From NCBI RefSeq assembly GCF_041296385.1, contig NC_091013.1:10864001-10928000 (forward strand): 64,000 nt of DNA, read 5' to 3'. Below the pieces are notes generated by a model. That model was not told where the DNA came from. It did no database searches and saw nothing but the letters and a program-made list of their open reading frames with translations. The stretch is from Aphelocoma coerulescens (Eukaryota; Chordata; Aves; Passeriformes; Corvidae). The position numbers were made by a program, and so were the translations under genes. Below, one piece after another: positions 13,766 to 28,700 of the stretch; positions within the stretch are counted from its first letter, which is position 1; every line of letters begins with the position of its first letter.

Positions 13766-16700
13766 AACACTATTTAGAAATTAGCAAAAAAATAAAAGAG
13801 AAGGACTACTCAACCAACGATAAACCATATGGTCTGTCCCCAACAAAGGAAGGCATATTCATCAAGCTGCTGCCACAGTACTCTGCAGCAGTAGGAATTC
13901 AGAGGAAAGGGCTTGTCACAGTGAGGGAAATAGGATTGAAAAGCACTATTCATTTGAAGGAGAAAATTTTTGTTTGAAACAAGTTTCATTGAAGTAATAG
14001 CAAGTTACAGATGGTATATTTCACAATAAGAAATTGGAAGAATGACACTTGGGACATCAAGTATCTGGATATGAGAGAACAAGTCTATTTGCTTAACTTC
14101 TTCAGTCCCTTAGACATTAGGAGCATATCAAAATGACTTGTTTAGGACTTTAGATTTCTAGTGATGTATTTTCTTTGAAGCTTATCTGCTCCTTCTTTCC
14201 TTACATGGAAGTCTTTCTTCAGGACTGCCCTTGATAAAACAAAACAAAATCTTTTCTCTGACACTGTTCAATATGCAGAACATTGCCCTCCTTCTTCTTG
14301 GAATTTGTGTCTTTTTCCAGTCTGTTTTTTTTTCCTGCCCAGTCGTTTCTAACTTCTGTTCCATTTTCTCCTTAAAACAGCTCTTAATAAGGTCACTAAC
14401 AATTTCCTGCCATCCAGTTCCAAGAATCTTTTCAGTGTTCACTTTCTTCTAGGTCATTCCACCACTTTCAACAAACCATCTTGCTGCTGTCCTTTCATGT
14501 CTTGTCTTGGCTTGTTGTCATTATTCCATTTTAATAATTTACTGTTTGCTTCTTCTGTATCTTCCCCTCACTTTCTTATGCTCCCTTTGCAGAGCCAGTC
14601 TTCCCACTGGAAACTCTACCTCCAGCCCACCACCCTCTTTATTCTACTTTCTCACCTCTCCTTTCAGAGTTTTGTTTAATTTAGTTATGCTGATGACTTC
14701 TGAACTTGTTAATTACAGTTTTCTTTCCTGTTTATATCACTTGCCCTTAGATGGTTATTAAGTCCCAAGCTCAAAATAGATGTTTTGTCTCAAACGCCAC
14801 TGTTTCTCTGCTGACATTTCTATTATTTCACACAGTGTTTTGCTGCTTCTGTTGGCTATCCCATGCACTTTATGCCTACTTACACATTTAGTGTTGCTTG
14901 TCCTTAAGATAATTTATCTCCTTTTCCTACACCAAACAACTATATTTTTTTCTTTCTGATTCTCTTCTTCTGAGGGATTTTTACTTGGTACTCAGTCACT
15001 CTGATTAGCAGTAATCTAATTCAGCCTCAGCCATTATTGTCTCATTAAAAGATGCTGTGTTCACTGTATTAATAGTCATAAAATGAATTGTAACAGCTCA
15101 AAGTATTTTGTTGCACAGAATATGGAATATGTGATAAGAATTTAGAAGTTGTTGGAGGCACTGTTACTCTTTCCATCACCTAATTCCACATTACAGTTTG
15201 GAGCATCTTTATTTCTTGGTTACTTACCACTGGATACCTCACTGTACCTCTGCACAAAAGGCTTTTTTTTTTACATCCTACCCATTCACATGAATTAACA
15301 GAGAATTTTAAGGAACAACAAAAATATTCCTTTCTTATCCACGTGTCTGACCTGTCTTGAAGAAGACTGAGGTGATCTTGATCCCACAGAAGTCTCCATG
15401 CCAGCAGGCTCCTTTAACTTAAACCCTTGTTTTCTTTGTCCATCAGTGTTGGCAGGGGCTGTCATTATCAGAAATATCACTTTCTTATCTGGGGAGCCTG
15501 GAGAGTAAACTGTAAAAAGCTAATTGTCTTGGTAACGGTGTTTAGTAACAATTTTCTCTGAGGCAGTTCTCTCAGATTATTCCCTTTATTTCAGATTAAT
15601 TCCATAAATTCTAAACCTCTGTATATTGGGAAGCTACCAAACTTTAATTTAGAAGTGTCAGTTTGTTAACACACATCAGCTCCGTATTTGTAAATGACTG
15701 TTTGCTCTGGCTCCCTCTGATTCTGACTAGCTGCTAAGGTTTTTCCTACTGAGTAGAAGAGAGCTTTGTCCCGTCTTGTTCTGAAATAATATAGGGCAAG
15801 GTACTGCAGAAGTGTGGATTAGCCCTGAGCCCACTGGCTCTCAAGAGCAGCCTGCTGTCTCATGGCTGTGCATCCCAGCAGGTACAGCTGCATTCAGCAC
15901 AGGAGCATACTGGTATTGTCTGCAAAAATTATAGTCAATGGCATTTTCAACATAAAGCCCTTCTCTGAACAACCCTATATGAAGAGTGGGTGCTCACTGA
16001 AGACGGTCTATGATGCCAGTGCTGTTCAGTGGTAACCCAGTTACTTCTGCACAAACCAAACAGCAAGAGGAAAACAAGCTCTAAGTTACCAATCACTGGC
16101 AGAAAAACTTACAATCAGACTTGGCAGACACTATCATTCTCAGTCAAATCTATCTTTTTTGCTGTATTTCTCTTTAGTACAATACCATGAAATTCCAGCC
16201 ATCTTGAGTGCAGAGTTGTACTTAAGTACAGAGGCTTGCACAATAGCCAGCAATTCAAGGGCAAAATTGGCCAGGCTGTTTTAAAACAGCACTGGAGTAT
16301 ACCAATAGACTGAGAGTGGATTTCATACTGGTGATGCTGGAAAAAAGTTTGACTACTCATTAAACCATAGTTTATCATGAATGAGAATTTAGAAAAATGT
16401 TTTAGCAGCTATTTAGCCTCACACCAGTCGCACTTCCAGCAATCTCACACTGAACCAAAGATGTAGCATAAAGACAAATCAAGTGCTTCACTAGCTCAGC
16501 TCTTCACAAGAGAAGGCAAGTTTCCTTTCTGTTTATGCAGGATGCAACACAATGGATCTCAACTCTAAATTAGATTCGCTAAGCAGCACTACAATGGAGA
16601 TATTTAATAATAACAATTAGTCTGTATAATGTACTCTCAGCAGCTGTCTGTGATGCTTTTCATTGCAGTACACTTTCCTCACTGAAGTCAGTACTACTGA

Positions 16701-19700
16701 CATGCTGTTAGCAGCATAGCACCTACTTTATATGCTCAGACATCACCCCAAAATTAGAAATGGTAGTTACAAGTTTTTCCCTTCTCATGAGAGATGTATG
16801 CTCATGATTTGCAAGGGCTTGGTGCATTACAAAAGAGATTACTATTACTATCTATGCTGGTTTTTTTAAACATCACCTACTTGTCTCAGGACTTTGCAAT
16901 AGCAATACCCCACTAACTTAAACCAGAACCGTATCCCAGCACCCACTCAATTTTTTTTTTTTTTAAGTTCTTCAAAAACACCAACTCTCTTTTCCAAATC
17001 CTAACAGCTTTTCTGAGCAGGTATTTAGCTGAAAAATATTTTATTTCTCCTGGGAGCACTGGCACTTTCATTTCCCTATTGCTGCAGTTGGTGCTCCTTT
17101 AGCATGACTAAGTCACAGTTCAAAGCTGTGTTGTACTTTTTACTGTACTGTCAGTCTCAGAAACTTCTTTATTCCACCTTGATATTAAAAGGAAAGCCTG
17201 CTTTCAACTTCAAGTCAAGCTACAGTTGTATTATTCTAAAGCTTCCTTTGGAAATAAAAAAAAAATTAGAACAAAGTCCCCATCAGTGGTAATTAATTTT
17301 GACAGTGTGGGCTTTGTAGCAATTCACAAACCTGTACTTTGTGCATCAGCATTCCTTATTATTCTAATTAAAGTGGAACATTGTGCCCTCACCAGTCATT
17401 AATGGGTTTTCATTTTGTAAATGACATTTGCAAAAGTTAAAACGGGCAGTTCATATGAAGTCCACAGGCAAGAGCGTTAAAATTAGCATCACCATAGCAA
17501 CAGTCTTCCATCATTAGTATTCAGGGCAATAGCAAATGTTTTGTTGTGCTTTTGTTTCCGAAAAAAGATTTTTTTTCACTTGTCATTCATAAATAGAAAA
17601 GGCTCAAACCCATATATTACAGGAAAAATTATTATATTAATTTGGATGTCACTGTTCTAGAATTTCCCATTTTTTCAAGGTATTTATTTTTAAGGGCAGA
17701 GGTTGAATTTCACAATCTCTACAGCTGTGTATGTCTAACCGCCTGAGCGACATTTATTCCTTGCCAGCCTGCTGCTCAATGGTACAGCTTCATATAAAGT
17801 CTGTCACTTCTACTCAAGAATCTGTACCAAGTAACAGATTCTGAGGAGAATCTGTAAAAGATGCATGCACGACAAAACACGGTCAGTCCCCCTGTTACGT
17901 GCAGAGTGCATCTCCTCTGTGCTGGGTTTGGTGGTTAAGTGATGCTATTTATATATCATTATTTCCCCCTCCTCAGGAACTGAAATGTAAGTGCACACAT
18001 CATGTCTAGTGAAACAGTATTCAAATATCATCTCATCTTGCACAGTTTTGAATTAAGGAGAGAAAAAATGGCATCCTCCCCTGAAGAACACCAAGGCAGA
18101 TTATTAGCATACTTCAACATCCTTTATTTGAAGAGGTGGTGCTGGCTACTTTATTTCCTCAAAGTTTACAGAGGAATTAGTTGTCTGGAACCACACTGCA
18201 GCAATATTTTGCAGTTTGAGAAACAATTTAGCACTACATCTCCTAAATGCACTTGGAGGCATCCTGTTCACATAGGTCTTGTTCAAGCAAAAGCACGCCA
18301 TTGATTTAGGGAACACAGTAGTTTTCCTCTAGAAACAAATATTTTGTGTGCAGGCAGAGAGGGCCTAAGAAAAGAAAAGCAAGAGGAAAGACGTTAGTTG
18401 AAGTAGATGATGAGCAGGGTGAGGTCAGTAGAAGGACTGCTGGTTTACTTCACAGTATCCTGGCTTTTCAGTAACGAGCACAGATCAGAAGTAACTAAAT
18501 GTTCTCTAGCATTATGTCTCTGGGTTTTAATTTGGCACAGGAAGATTCTTTCTTTCCTCTTCATCTTCTTAAAATACTTCATTTTGCATAATTTTGTGAA
18601 GAAGAGTCTTTAACGAGTAAATACACTCTAGTGCATTGTAAAAGCTGGGGGTATTACCCATTTCATGAAAGATATTCTTGTATTTTAATAGATGGAGCAC
18701 ATTTTCATACAGTGATTGCCTTGCTAGTACCTGCCCTTGCAGTATTGATTAATTTTTCAGCTAGTGAAATCTGCAGAATGGGAAAACTCTTAAAAATGGT
18801 GAATACTCACATATCTGAGGAGAATCACTCTCAGATTAACTCAAAATTATCCGCAGTGGGTTGACATTTGGTGTTTGGGTCTTGGATGGCTTTAACACAG
18901 AAGGGGATTGCAGTAACTCTGAGGTTCTGAAATATGTACATAAATGTTTAGGTGTTCAACCACTTTCTTTCTTTTACAGAAGCACCTTTTTGCTAGCTCA
19001 AGTTCATTTTCCCCCTGTGCTGATTCGCTTCACTTTTTTTCCATTTTTGTGGCTTGTCAGGTGCTTTCTGGGAGATTCAGCATGCTAAAGCAGTTCATTT
19101 TCTCTCTTTTAGACTTCCATATCCTACTGCAGTGAAGATACTTACTGAACTGTAATATTTTGCAGAATTTTGCCATTTGATCTTCACAGATAAAATCAGT
19201 AGAAGAAAGGAGCATCATAAAAACAGAGTAATTTTCACTGAATCTAGAATGTAGTCTTCATTTAACTAAAAGGTTTTGTGCCTAGCATTCTGTCTAAGTA
19301 AGCTTCTTCATAAATCTGTGTTTAGTACTAGTTTCTTGCAGTGCTGAATCTTATAATCATCAATTAAGTAACTTACCTTTTTTTGAATCACTTTTGGAGA
19401 TCTTTTAGATTATTAGCTCTTTACAGTAATTGAACTATAACATCATTAGAAATATTTACCTAAATTGCAAGGGGTTGATAGCCTTTGTTTATTGCAAAAC
19501 TGACAGGCAGAGAGGAAGGATCTGTGACAGACTACCGTTTTCCATTCCAGACTTCATTCTTTCTCAGGCAGACCCTTGAGCAGTGGTGTGGCAAATGAGA
19601 GGAAATTGCCAGTTTCTTATTTATCCAAAATGGTCAAATGCTGTGTTTCCCCAAATATATGTATATACCTTCTACTTAGGCATGTCATTGAAAAAGCTAC

Positions 19701-22700
19701 TGAAGTTGTTCTTCATTACAGATGTTTCTGAATTTGGTCTAGAAATACAGAAGGAGATGCACCTCTGTGAGCATGGGTTTCAGATTTGCCATACTAGTTG
19801 CAGATTCCCCTAATAAAAAGTAAACTCTGGAAGTAGAAGTAAGCAAATGAAATATCCTCAACTTTCTGTTTCATAAATTACTCTTCTTTAAAGTCATACC
19901 CAGCTTCAACCTATGGAAACCACGGAGAGTGGAAATAAGTGCCTTGCAGCTGTTTTCCTAAGTGTAACAGACTGTATTTTGTAGATGGAAATGTCAATGA
20001 TTACAGGAATAAAAAATAAAAACCAAGAGTTAGAACTACTAAACCAAAACCACAATTTTATGTCTCATCTATAAACTTTTAGTGCAAGTAATTGGGAATA
20101 CAGGCATCTTGAAATTTTACTTCAGTTTTTAGAAAAAAATATCTTCCAGATTTCTAGCAGTGAGATCTTTTTATCCCGTAGGACACGGTTGTTGAAAATC
20201 GAGTTTTAGCTCTATACTTCAGATTACCTTAAGTATCACCTGAAAAGTAGAGGTTAAAAAACTGATTTCCAAAGATCTCATACTGATGAGCTCACCATCA
20301 TTTCCAAACACTGATTTGAACTTTAGAATCTGAAGTCAGCTATTTTGATATAAGCCACCATGAGGTTGTGATTCTGGCCATAGTTGCACTCACGTTATTT
20401 GTTTTTTTAATTGTCTGTTAATGTGTGAGTGCTTATGCTTTTAATACTGCTGTAATATTACCAAACAATTCCATTGCAGATAGTGTTCTCTACGTATTTG
20501 ACAAATATTTATTCCAGTACATTCCTCATTCATCTGCTTCTCCACTATTTAATTTTGCTATGGCACAAAAGCAATTAAGACCTTACTAATATGGTTATTA
20601 CATGTTAAAACTTACTTTGATATGCCATAATTTGTTCTCCTGCTTCCAGTCTGAAGGAGGAATAAATACTTCATTGTACTGTTAACAATCTTGACATGAG
20701 CAGAAGAACCAGAGGACTCACAGGTTATGGTGGTAGCAGTTTAGGCTCTCATCAGACTTGCTGCCAGAAGTTTGGAAATCAAATTTAAGTTCTGCATTTA
20801 AAGCAGCTTGCATGGATCAAGATGTATGTTCATTGATTTCAGCAAAGTTACTTCTTGTTTTTAGTACTCTAAAAGGGATCAGAATGTGGGTCTCAGCATT
20901 CCCTCTCATGTATCATGTTTTTTCACATCAGTGCCCAAAATATTGTGGAATAAACATTTGCTGCTAGCAAGATGCAAATCTGTATCTGCAGTGTTCTCTT
21001 GAGAAAATTGAGCGCAAAACCCTCAGTGCTGCTTTGCTCTGGGGCATTTGTTCACCATTCTAGAAATAAGGAGTGGAAAAGAGTCTGTCAGTGTGAATCC
21101 TTTATCAAACTCCACTGTGAGGGAATGCCAACGTTGTGTGGTCTCTGCTTTGAATTGAGTCAGCCAAGGGGAATTTCTCGTGTGTCAGTCCCAACCTGGT
21201 TTTGGTCAGTGGATGTATTTATAACACCCAGAGACCCCCCAAACAAATCTTCTTTTATAACACATAGCTTTTAAAATACTTAGCGACTTTTCCCCCAGTT
21301 TTATACATGCAAATTAAGTTTCCACCGACTCAAAGAGATCTTTGTTAATCTTACTCACTCCCCTTTTCTTGCTGTTATGCATTAAGTTTATCTCCTACAA
21401 ATAGTCATTTAAAGACCTGAGAGCCCAGTGGTGCTCTGACATCTCCAGACTGGACTTCTGCTCATCGGTGTAGCCAGTTCTGGGGCATGTTTCAAGGACA
21501 CTGATAAAGATTGTCACTGCATTGCCTTGCCTTGCCTTCCCTTGTTGCATCTTGCAGATTTTCAGCTTTTCTGAATCCACTCTTTATTAGATGCTGCCAA
21601 TAACTTTTAGAATTTATACCCAAACATTTCCTTAAATCACAGCTGTTCTGTTCTTTGTGCAGAGGTTAGACAAAAAAGGCAACCAACCCAAAAAACATCT
21701 AGAAAACTGCCTTCTGCCTTGTTGTGCACACTTCAGTTTTCCTGGACAATTTGCTTGCCACAATCTTTCTGCTCTGAGCTCAGCCTGCTGGAAGGCTCAG
21801 CAGACTCCAAAACAACAGCTCAAATATATTCTAATTTTATACTCTTCAGGTCTTTTTACCACCATCTTAAAGTGATGTGCATCAAGAAAGAGCATTTGCC
21901 TGCAATTTTTTTTGTTTGTTTGTTTATGAAACCTTCCTGATTTATATAGAATATCCTTTTTGTCTTAACAAAGAAAGTAACATATGTGCAGGTGAATAAT
22001 GAGTAAATCTTTTCAGCAAAATAAGAATAATTTGTTGGTTGTTTTTTTTCTCAACGTAAGCCATTCATAAGTGTAGCATGTACTGACAACCTTTAATACA
22101 GCTTCACCTCACAGATTTCCATTGCTAGTGAGACCAAACAGGTGGCAGCCCCCAATCAGTGCCTTGTTATCACTGAGGAGCTTTGATCTACCTAATGTAT
22201 AATAAATAAGATACTGCATTTTAATAATCTTGCTGTTTTCATATCACTTATCTTGCAAGTTCTTATTTACAAAAACTCATCCTGACATTGTTGATTTTTT
22301 TTTTTTTTTTTGATCATTTATTTATTTCACCATACCTACCAGCAGACAGATGATACAGCAGCTGGAAGTTATTATAGAATATACCCCCTGCTTCCCTATC
22401 CTCCTTTGTCCTCTTCTTGTGGCTGCAAAAGATCGAACCACTCTTTTTTTTTTCCTTAACTCTACACCATAGAAGAGGCTGACCAGATGGTCCTTTTAGG
22501 TTAAGATATTGGCTGACAGAAAATGCAGTTAGGCCTAAAATCCCCCTTCTTTTCTACATGTACTCCTCATTATAAGGCTGTATTATGCCATTATGCTCCA
22601 GTAAAGACCAATTTTTTTTTTTTAAACTAGTTAAATAAACTTGAAGAGCCTTCTTAAAAATAGCATTCTCAGTTCTGCTCTTACATATATATATCAATCT

Positions 22701-25700
22701 AGGTTTGGTGTTGCAGGATTTTTAGCAATTTAGACTCATACTACTACTCCAATTCCACGTATGTACTTGTGGTCAGTCTGATGGTTTGAAGACAGGGAGG
22801 ATCAGAGCAATCCATCTCTGTTAAAAAGGCACTATTAAGCCAATTATATTTACACAATATATAATAATATAGAATCAAAGAATACTGCTGCATTGCTTAT
22901 GATTAGGTATTCTTTTTATTCATTGAACTCCAGCGCTAAATTTCTCACCAAACTGTGTAATGTCAAACTCAGCATTTAATTAAATGTTGAGTTAGAAAAA
23001 GAAAAACTATACAACAGACACTTAGATTTTGCTCTAAAGGTTATTTTAAATTATCCTTATAATTGCAAAATTATACAAAAAAAACAAAGAGAAAATATGA
23101 TTTCAGCATAATGACCTAAATTAAGAAAATATGAACTGTCTTTTTCAATGTTGGAGTTGGTGGCTGAAACTGATTATATAAACTATGCCCATCCAGGAAC
23201 AAGTTTAAAAAAAAAAATTATAATGCACCAAATTGTTTTAAGCGAGAGAATGGGATGGTCTGTCTAAGCAAGAACAATGTGTGCTCACTAAGGAATGCAG
23301 CCAAAATTTTGTTTGGAAGTAAAATTCAGCTCAGTGTATAGTATGCAAGGCACTGAAGGGTTAGAGCATCGTCACTACACACTGTGCTCTTGCAGGTCAC
23401 AAACTTGGCAAGATGCAGAAGTGTTGTGTGAATACAGAGAGTCCAAGGGAGCAGATGAATATTCTTGTACATCCTACCTTTTACCAGTTTCTTACAGAAA
23501 TTGCTATCTAAACCATTGCTTTTTATATAAAGAAAATCTAAGAAAGAAATGCTGCTATGCATTGGGAGTGCATCCACGATTTGATAATTCTGTCAAAAAT
23601 CGTGCCAGTTTACAAAAAATTTTAATGGAAATAATAGTTGTTTTTCTTAGAAAATTTGACTGCTGCAGACTTTGGAAATTACATATAAAATATTCAGCAA
23701 ACTTCATTGGTAGTGACTTGGTTTTGTCAGATTAGTTGCTTTCTGGACAGAAAATTCACTGCTTAAACATAATTTGATTACCAACTGATTTCTTTGTTAA
23801 CCACATCACAAAAGTTTGAGGATCTAGCACAGCAAAGAACGTGTCCTGAATGGCAGGTAAATGACAGGCATTTGAGCTGATCTAAAACTCTTCTGGCTCC
23901 CCAGTGAGGGGAGAGGTTTTAGCCATTTCATGTGATGAATTTATTCTGCAGGAACAGGCCCAACTAGTTTCAGAAAGTTACCACGGTTGTTGCAGCAGCT
24001 CCCACATTAGGCCAGATAATTTGAAATGAAAAAAAATTATATTTTTAAAATCAAAACTTATAGATGTGAAGGAAATCACACCTTGGGTCCACAGGAGCAC
24101 TGAGTGGGAAGTAGAGGAACACCATGGCCTGCTGTAGCGCCATCCACCTCTCAGCACTAAGAACAAGGGTCACTGTGTGAAATTTGAACCCAGAAATGGC
24201 AATTATTCTCAGGGCAGACACACATAACAGTGTAACTAAGATAATATGCCACTAGAAAGTTCAAATAGCCAAAATATTGACGCATTTGGAGACTTGCTCT
24301 CTCTTGGCTATTTCATAGACTAAATCACTTAATTAAATGGCAGCATAGACACAGCCCCACTGGCCTGGTTTTCTCCAAATTGAAAGCAAGTTTCATGTAC
24401 AATGTTGACAAAACATTGTAAAAACAGTCACTTTCTTCATCTCTTATCAAACATGGTGTACTGTCATCACCAAATGATTGTTTTAATCATATAAATTCCC
24501 TTTCAATTGTTTTTTTCAATTTTAAATCTCAGTGAAGTATAATGTTTACAATGAAAGTTATCAGAAAACTTGAAATATGGCATAAAGTAAAAAGAAAAAT
24601 ATTTATTTGGGGAATGGAAGACTTTTAATGATGATACCTTACTCACAAACAAAAAATATATTTCTTGGGTTTGTTTCCTAAATTGTAATTCTTAGAGCAA
24701 AGCTTAATATGGAAAGCTGCTAAAAATAAAACTCTCCAAAGGTTTTAGTTCAGTATTAAATACTCTGGTTTGAAAAAAACAGTGGATTAGATGGGGTCTA
24801 ATCCTCCACTCTCTGCTTGGGTTCTGTTTGGCAAAATTCTTAGTCTGTCAGCTTCTGCAAATCTTTGCAAAATTATTTTTATCCTTAATAAATTATTTGC
24901 TCTGTTAGTTACCCTAAAAACAGAACAAATTGAGGGACATGGGTAGAAGGATAATAATTTGAAAAATAATTGCAGTAGAATTTTAAGAATGAGAATGAAA
25001 AGCAACTGCAGCAACAAAACTGTGGAAAAGTAACATGACACTCATTTCTCAACACTGCTAAAAATTATAAGGTTCATAAGCAAAATAAATTTTATTGCTA
25101 AAGTAAAAAAGTATTTAGAAATCACATCTTAGCCCTGTCTTTATTTAAAAGATAAGGCTGAAGGTTTGTTTTTTAATTATTATTCTTTTCTCTTGCCTGA
25201 TGTGTATTAGTGTAAAGACATTAACTAAAGTGAGGATAATTATTTGCAAAATGACATTTTGTTCTAAAGTTGGCAACCACAGACCAGAGCTATTGACAGT
25301 AATTGAAGAAAAGTTATTTACCTGAAGAGTTATGATTTAAAATGACACCTTATTTTTAATATGGAAAATTGATTTTTTTATTTTGGGATTAGAGATGAAT
25401 GCTCAAACACTTGTAATGTTTTCTGAGACAGCAGGTGTGAGCTTAGAAGATCCTTCTTCCTAACTTTAATGACAGTTAGAAAAATCTTCCATACAGTACA
25501 TAAGATGGTACCTATGTATTAAATTTATGCCAGTATGAAATGGCAAATTCTGGACACTATTAAGTAAACAAATGGTTTGAGTGCTGTGCTCTCCATTTGT
25601 AGTGTACCATGTAGATATAGAGAAACCTTGGTTGAATTTAATACCTTCATTTTTCCTGGAAGGAAGGTGACAAAAACTGTGTGATGTTTCTTAGGCCAGA

Positions 25701-28700
25701 TAATATGAAATAAGGTATTTTGAACTTTTAAAATAATCTGGCTTTCTGTGTCATGCAGTGAGGGAGATGATAAAGATGGGTAACTTCACTTAGTCCTAGC
25801 AATAAGAATTTTCTCTTTAAGTCTGGACTATTTTAGAAAAAGCTGAAGATTTTGATATGGTAGAATTGTAGGCTGACATTTCTGATAATGTGTTCAAAGG
25901 AGTTAGATGCAGCAGCAGGAGTCTAATAATGTTAATATGGACCATAACCAATGTTTAAATCCTTAATATTTTAGGGCTGTGTAGATTGTTCAGGATTTAG
26001 ATTGCACCTTTGAAAGCAATTTCCTAAAGAAGCAGAAAATAGTTCCAAATACAAATGTGGTAAATGTTTGTTTAGTTCAATGTGGAAAAATGCTCCGTAT
26101 AGAAAGAAAAAAAAATATTTGGGCTGATTTTCAGTTAAACACAGTCACCATTGTTCTTGATTCAATACTGGACTATGGCAGGTCCTAGAATTCATCTGTG
26201 TACCTTTGATCATAAATGTCAAGGCTCTTTGACTTGAGCAGACAAGGCATTTCTGATTTTCATTGCAAATTTTTCACAGTGAAATTTGGCTGTGTTGTGA
26301 GAAAGGGAATCATCATTTTGCATGTTTATTCTTTCCCTAAGAGATTCCATTTTCTGTTAAATAACTGATATCAGAGAACTGAATGAACGTATGCCAATAG
26401 CATTGCAAGCTATTTGAGACCTTGCTGAGATGTACCATGAGACGTTTGGCTCAACTGTAACATGAAATACTAAAATGAAATACTGAAAGTGCACCAAGCC
26501 ATTGAGTTCCACTAAATGCATTCATGTTATTAGGCTTTGATAAGCATGAAATTTAAACTGTGCAATATACTTTGGCAAAAGTTTTTTCCTATCAGCTGGC
26601 ACCCACAGGATTCTTCCCTGAATTAACTGCCAGCTACTGTGCTGGGGATAGAAGGAGCTACACAAAGATATCGAAGTGTAAAAGCTGGGAGCGCTACTTT
26701 GTAGGGAGAACCATATTTTAGTTAAGTAAATGCAAGGTGAAGATTTCTGGAATTATGTGGAGCATGTGCTAAAGCATAAATGCTTGAACTTGCCACAGTA
26801 GACTTGAATGAGATCCTTTTCATCAATGAAATCCACTTACTGAGAAATAATTTTTATCTTACCTCAAAATTCCTTTATATCCCTCTTTACTGAAGTGTTT
26901 AAGTGCTAACATACTTTCAGATTCAATTAGGATAAAATAATATCTGTGCCCTAGGACATGGCTCCATTATAGCTGATACTGGTTCATCTGTCTCTGGAAG
27001 TCCCAGTTAATGTAGACATCTGTGTGCCTGTGTTTGTTTCAAATGCCTGTACATAAACACTAATTTTCACTCTTTGGCATGGACAAGATGAGACTGTTGC
27101 CACTTGTCATAAAAGGGTGCTGCCAGAGCTGTATGAACAATTACCTCATTTTCTAGCTGAAGGAAAGTCTATTTTTTCATAGGATATTGTTTAGAAATGA
27201 AATAAAAAGTTTTATTTCAGAAATGGCAGATGAGAAGCTTTTGCTTTCCAGAATTTTTTTCTTGCTGACCTCAGACTGAGAGTAGTTGCACAATCCTAAA
27301 CCTGAAGCTGCATTTCTATGCAAATAAATGATGAGAAATGTCACCTGGATCAGATGAAGGAGTTAGCCTGGAGGGAATAACTGGTGAGGTCAGTTAGATG
27401 TAGCTGCTCCCTCTGCCATTAACTTCTCTAGGCTGGTTCTTTCCCCAAGTGCAATGCTCTGCTTTCTGGGTCCCTACATAAGACATTTAGGAAGACACAG
27501 TGAAGGAGCCTTGCCATGCAGGACTAAGCTTTGCTCATGTGTCATGGAACTTCCTTGTATATAGGTGTCATAAAATGAAGTAGATTTCACTTTTCTCTTC
27601 TTTTGCTAAGTGCAGCCTTACCATTGGAATATCCCAGTACATAATCTCCTAGCATGATCTCAGGGTCTTTTTTTCCCAAAGGAGAATTTTCTCTTCTAGA
27701 TGGTATTCACAAAAAGACATTTTGAAATAATATCTTCAGTGTAAGAAAAAAGAGTCTGTTTGTATTATATTAGTTACAAAAAATAGATTAAATAATGTCA
27801 AAAATATGTATATTATGGAATGCAACACAACCAAAAAGCAAATTAATAAAAAAAAGATGGCATTCTTCTCCTTTAATGTCTGTGGAAACCTTTGGAAGAG
27901 GGGGCAGCATGTTAGGGATTGGGAACACCAGGTGAGCAGTAGCTAGGATCAGGTTTTCTGGGCCTGAATGAAGTAGGACTGCATGATACAGAGTTTCTTG
28001 CTATTGAGATCGATACATTGATAGTAAACAGTAGAGAAGTTAATGATTTTGTAAGCCAGCTTTTGTGTTTGCAACACATAATTTTATGCATAGAAAGAAA
28101 GATTTTGAGGTGAAAAGAGAGTCAGTGAGTAAGACAGTTTATGAAATCCCTATTTTAATCCTCCCAGGAAGCAAAACAATCATTTATTTCCAACTGGGCA
28201 TGCAAAGAAAAGACAGAAATTGAGTTTTTCTTTGCTGCTTTGTTTAATTTATCCTTATTAGTGTGTATTTTTTTCTCAATCCTACTCCCTGAAATGATAA
28301 CCATTTATTTTGCCAATACAGATTCCTCAAACCAAGAATTTACTATGGTCTAATTACAATTTTTCAAGTCTTATTTGTGTATTGTTAAGATCAGCAGGCA
28401 ATTTGGTTTGACTTATGTTTTTGGTTGGTAGATTTTAAGTCTTCTTTTTTAATATATATATGGGGTTTTCCCGTGTTAGCTTTCTGAAAGCCTACTTCAG
28501 AGGGGGTTTTACTACTTTTAGTCTTCTAGCATTATGTCAGCATTTTGTCAACATTTCTTGATCTCCTGTTCATGGGACTATTCACACTCCAGTTCATCTC
28601 CATCCCAGAAGAGTAAGGGTTGCTGCTTTCTTAATTTTCTTTCTTTGCTGTGGTTTCTTATGGAAGGGAGAAAAGAGTTTTTGCTTTTCACAGGATTTTA

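Noticed and set aside
23295..23735. 146-codon + strand open frame
   Set aside because: The longest frame in the upstream part of intron 62, but its composition (many Cys, Tyr, Leu) is typical of random AT-rich sequence. No motif, promoter or splice context.
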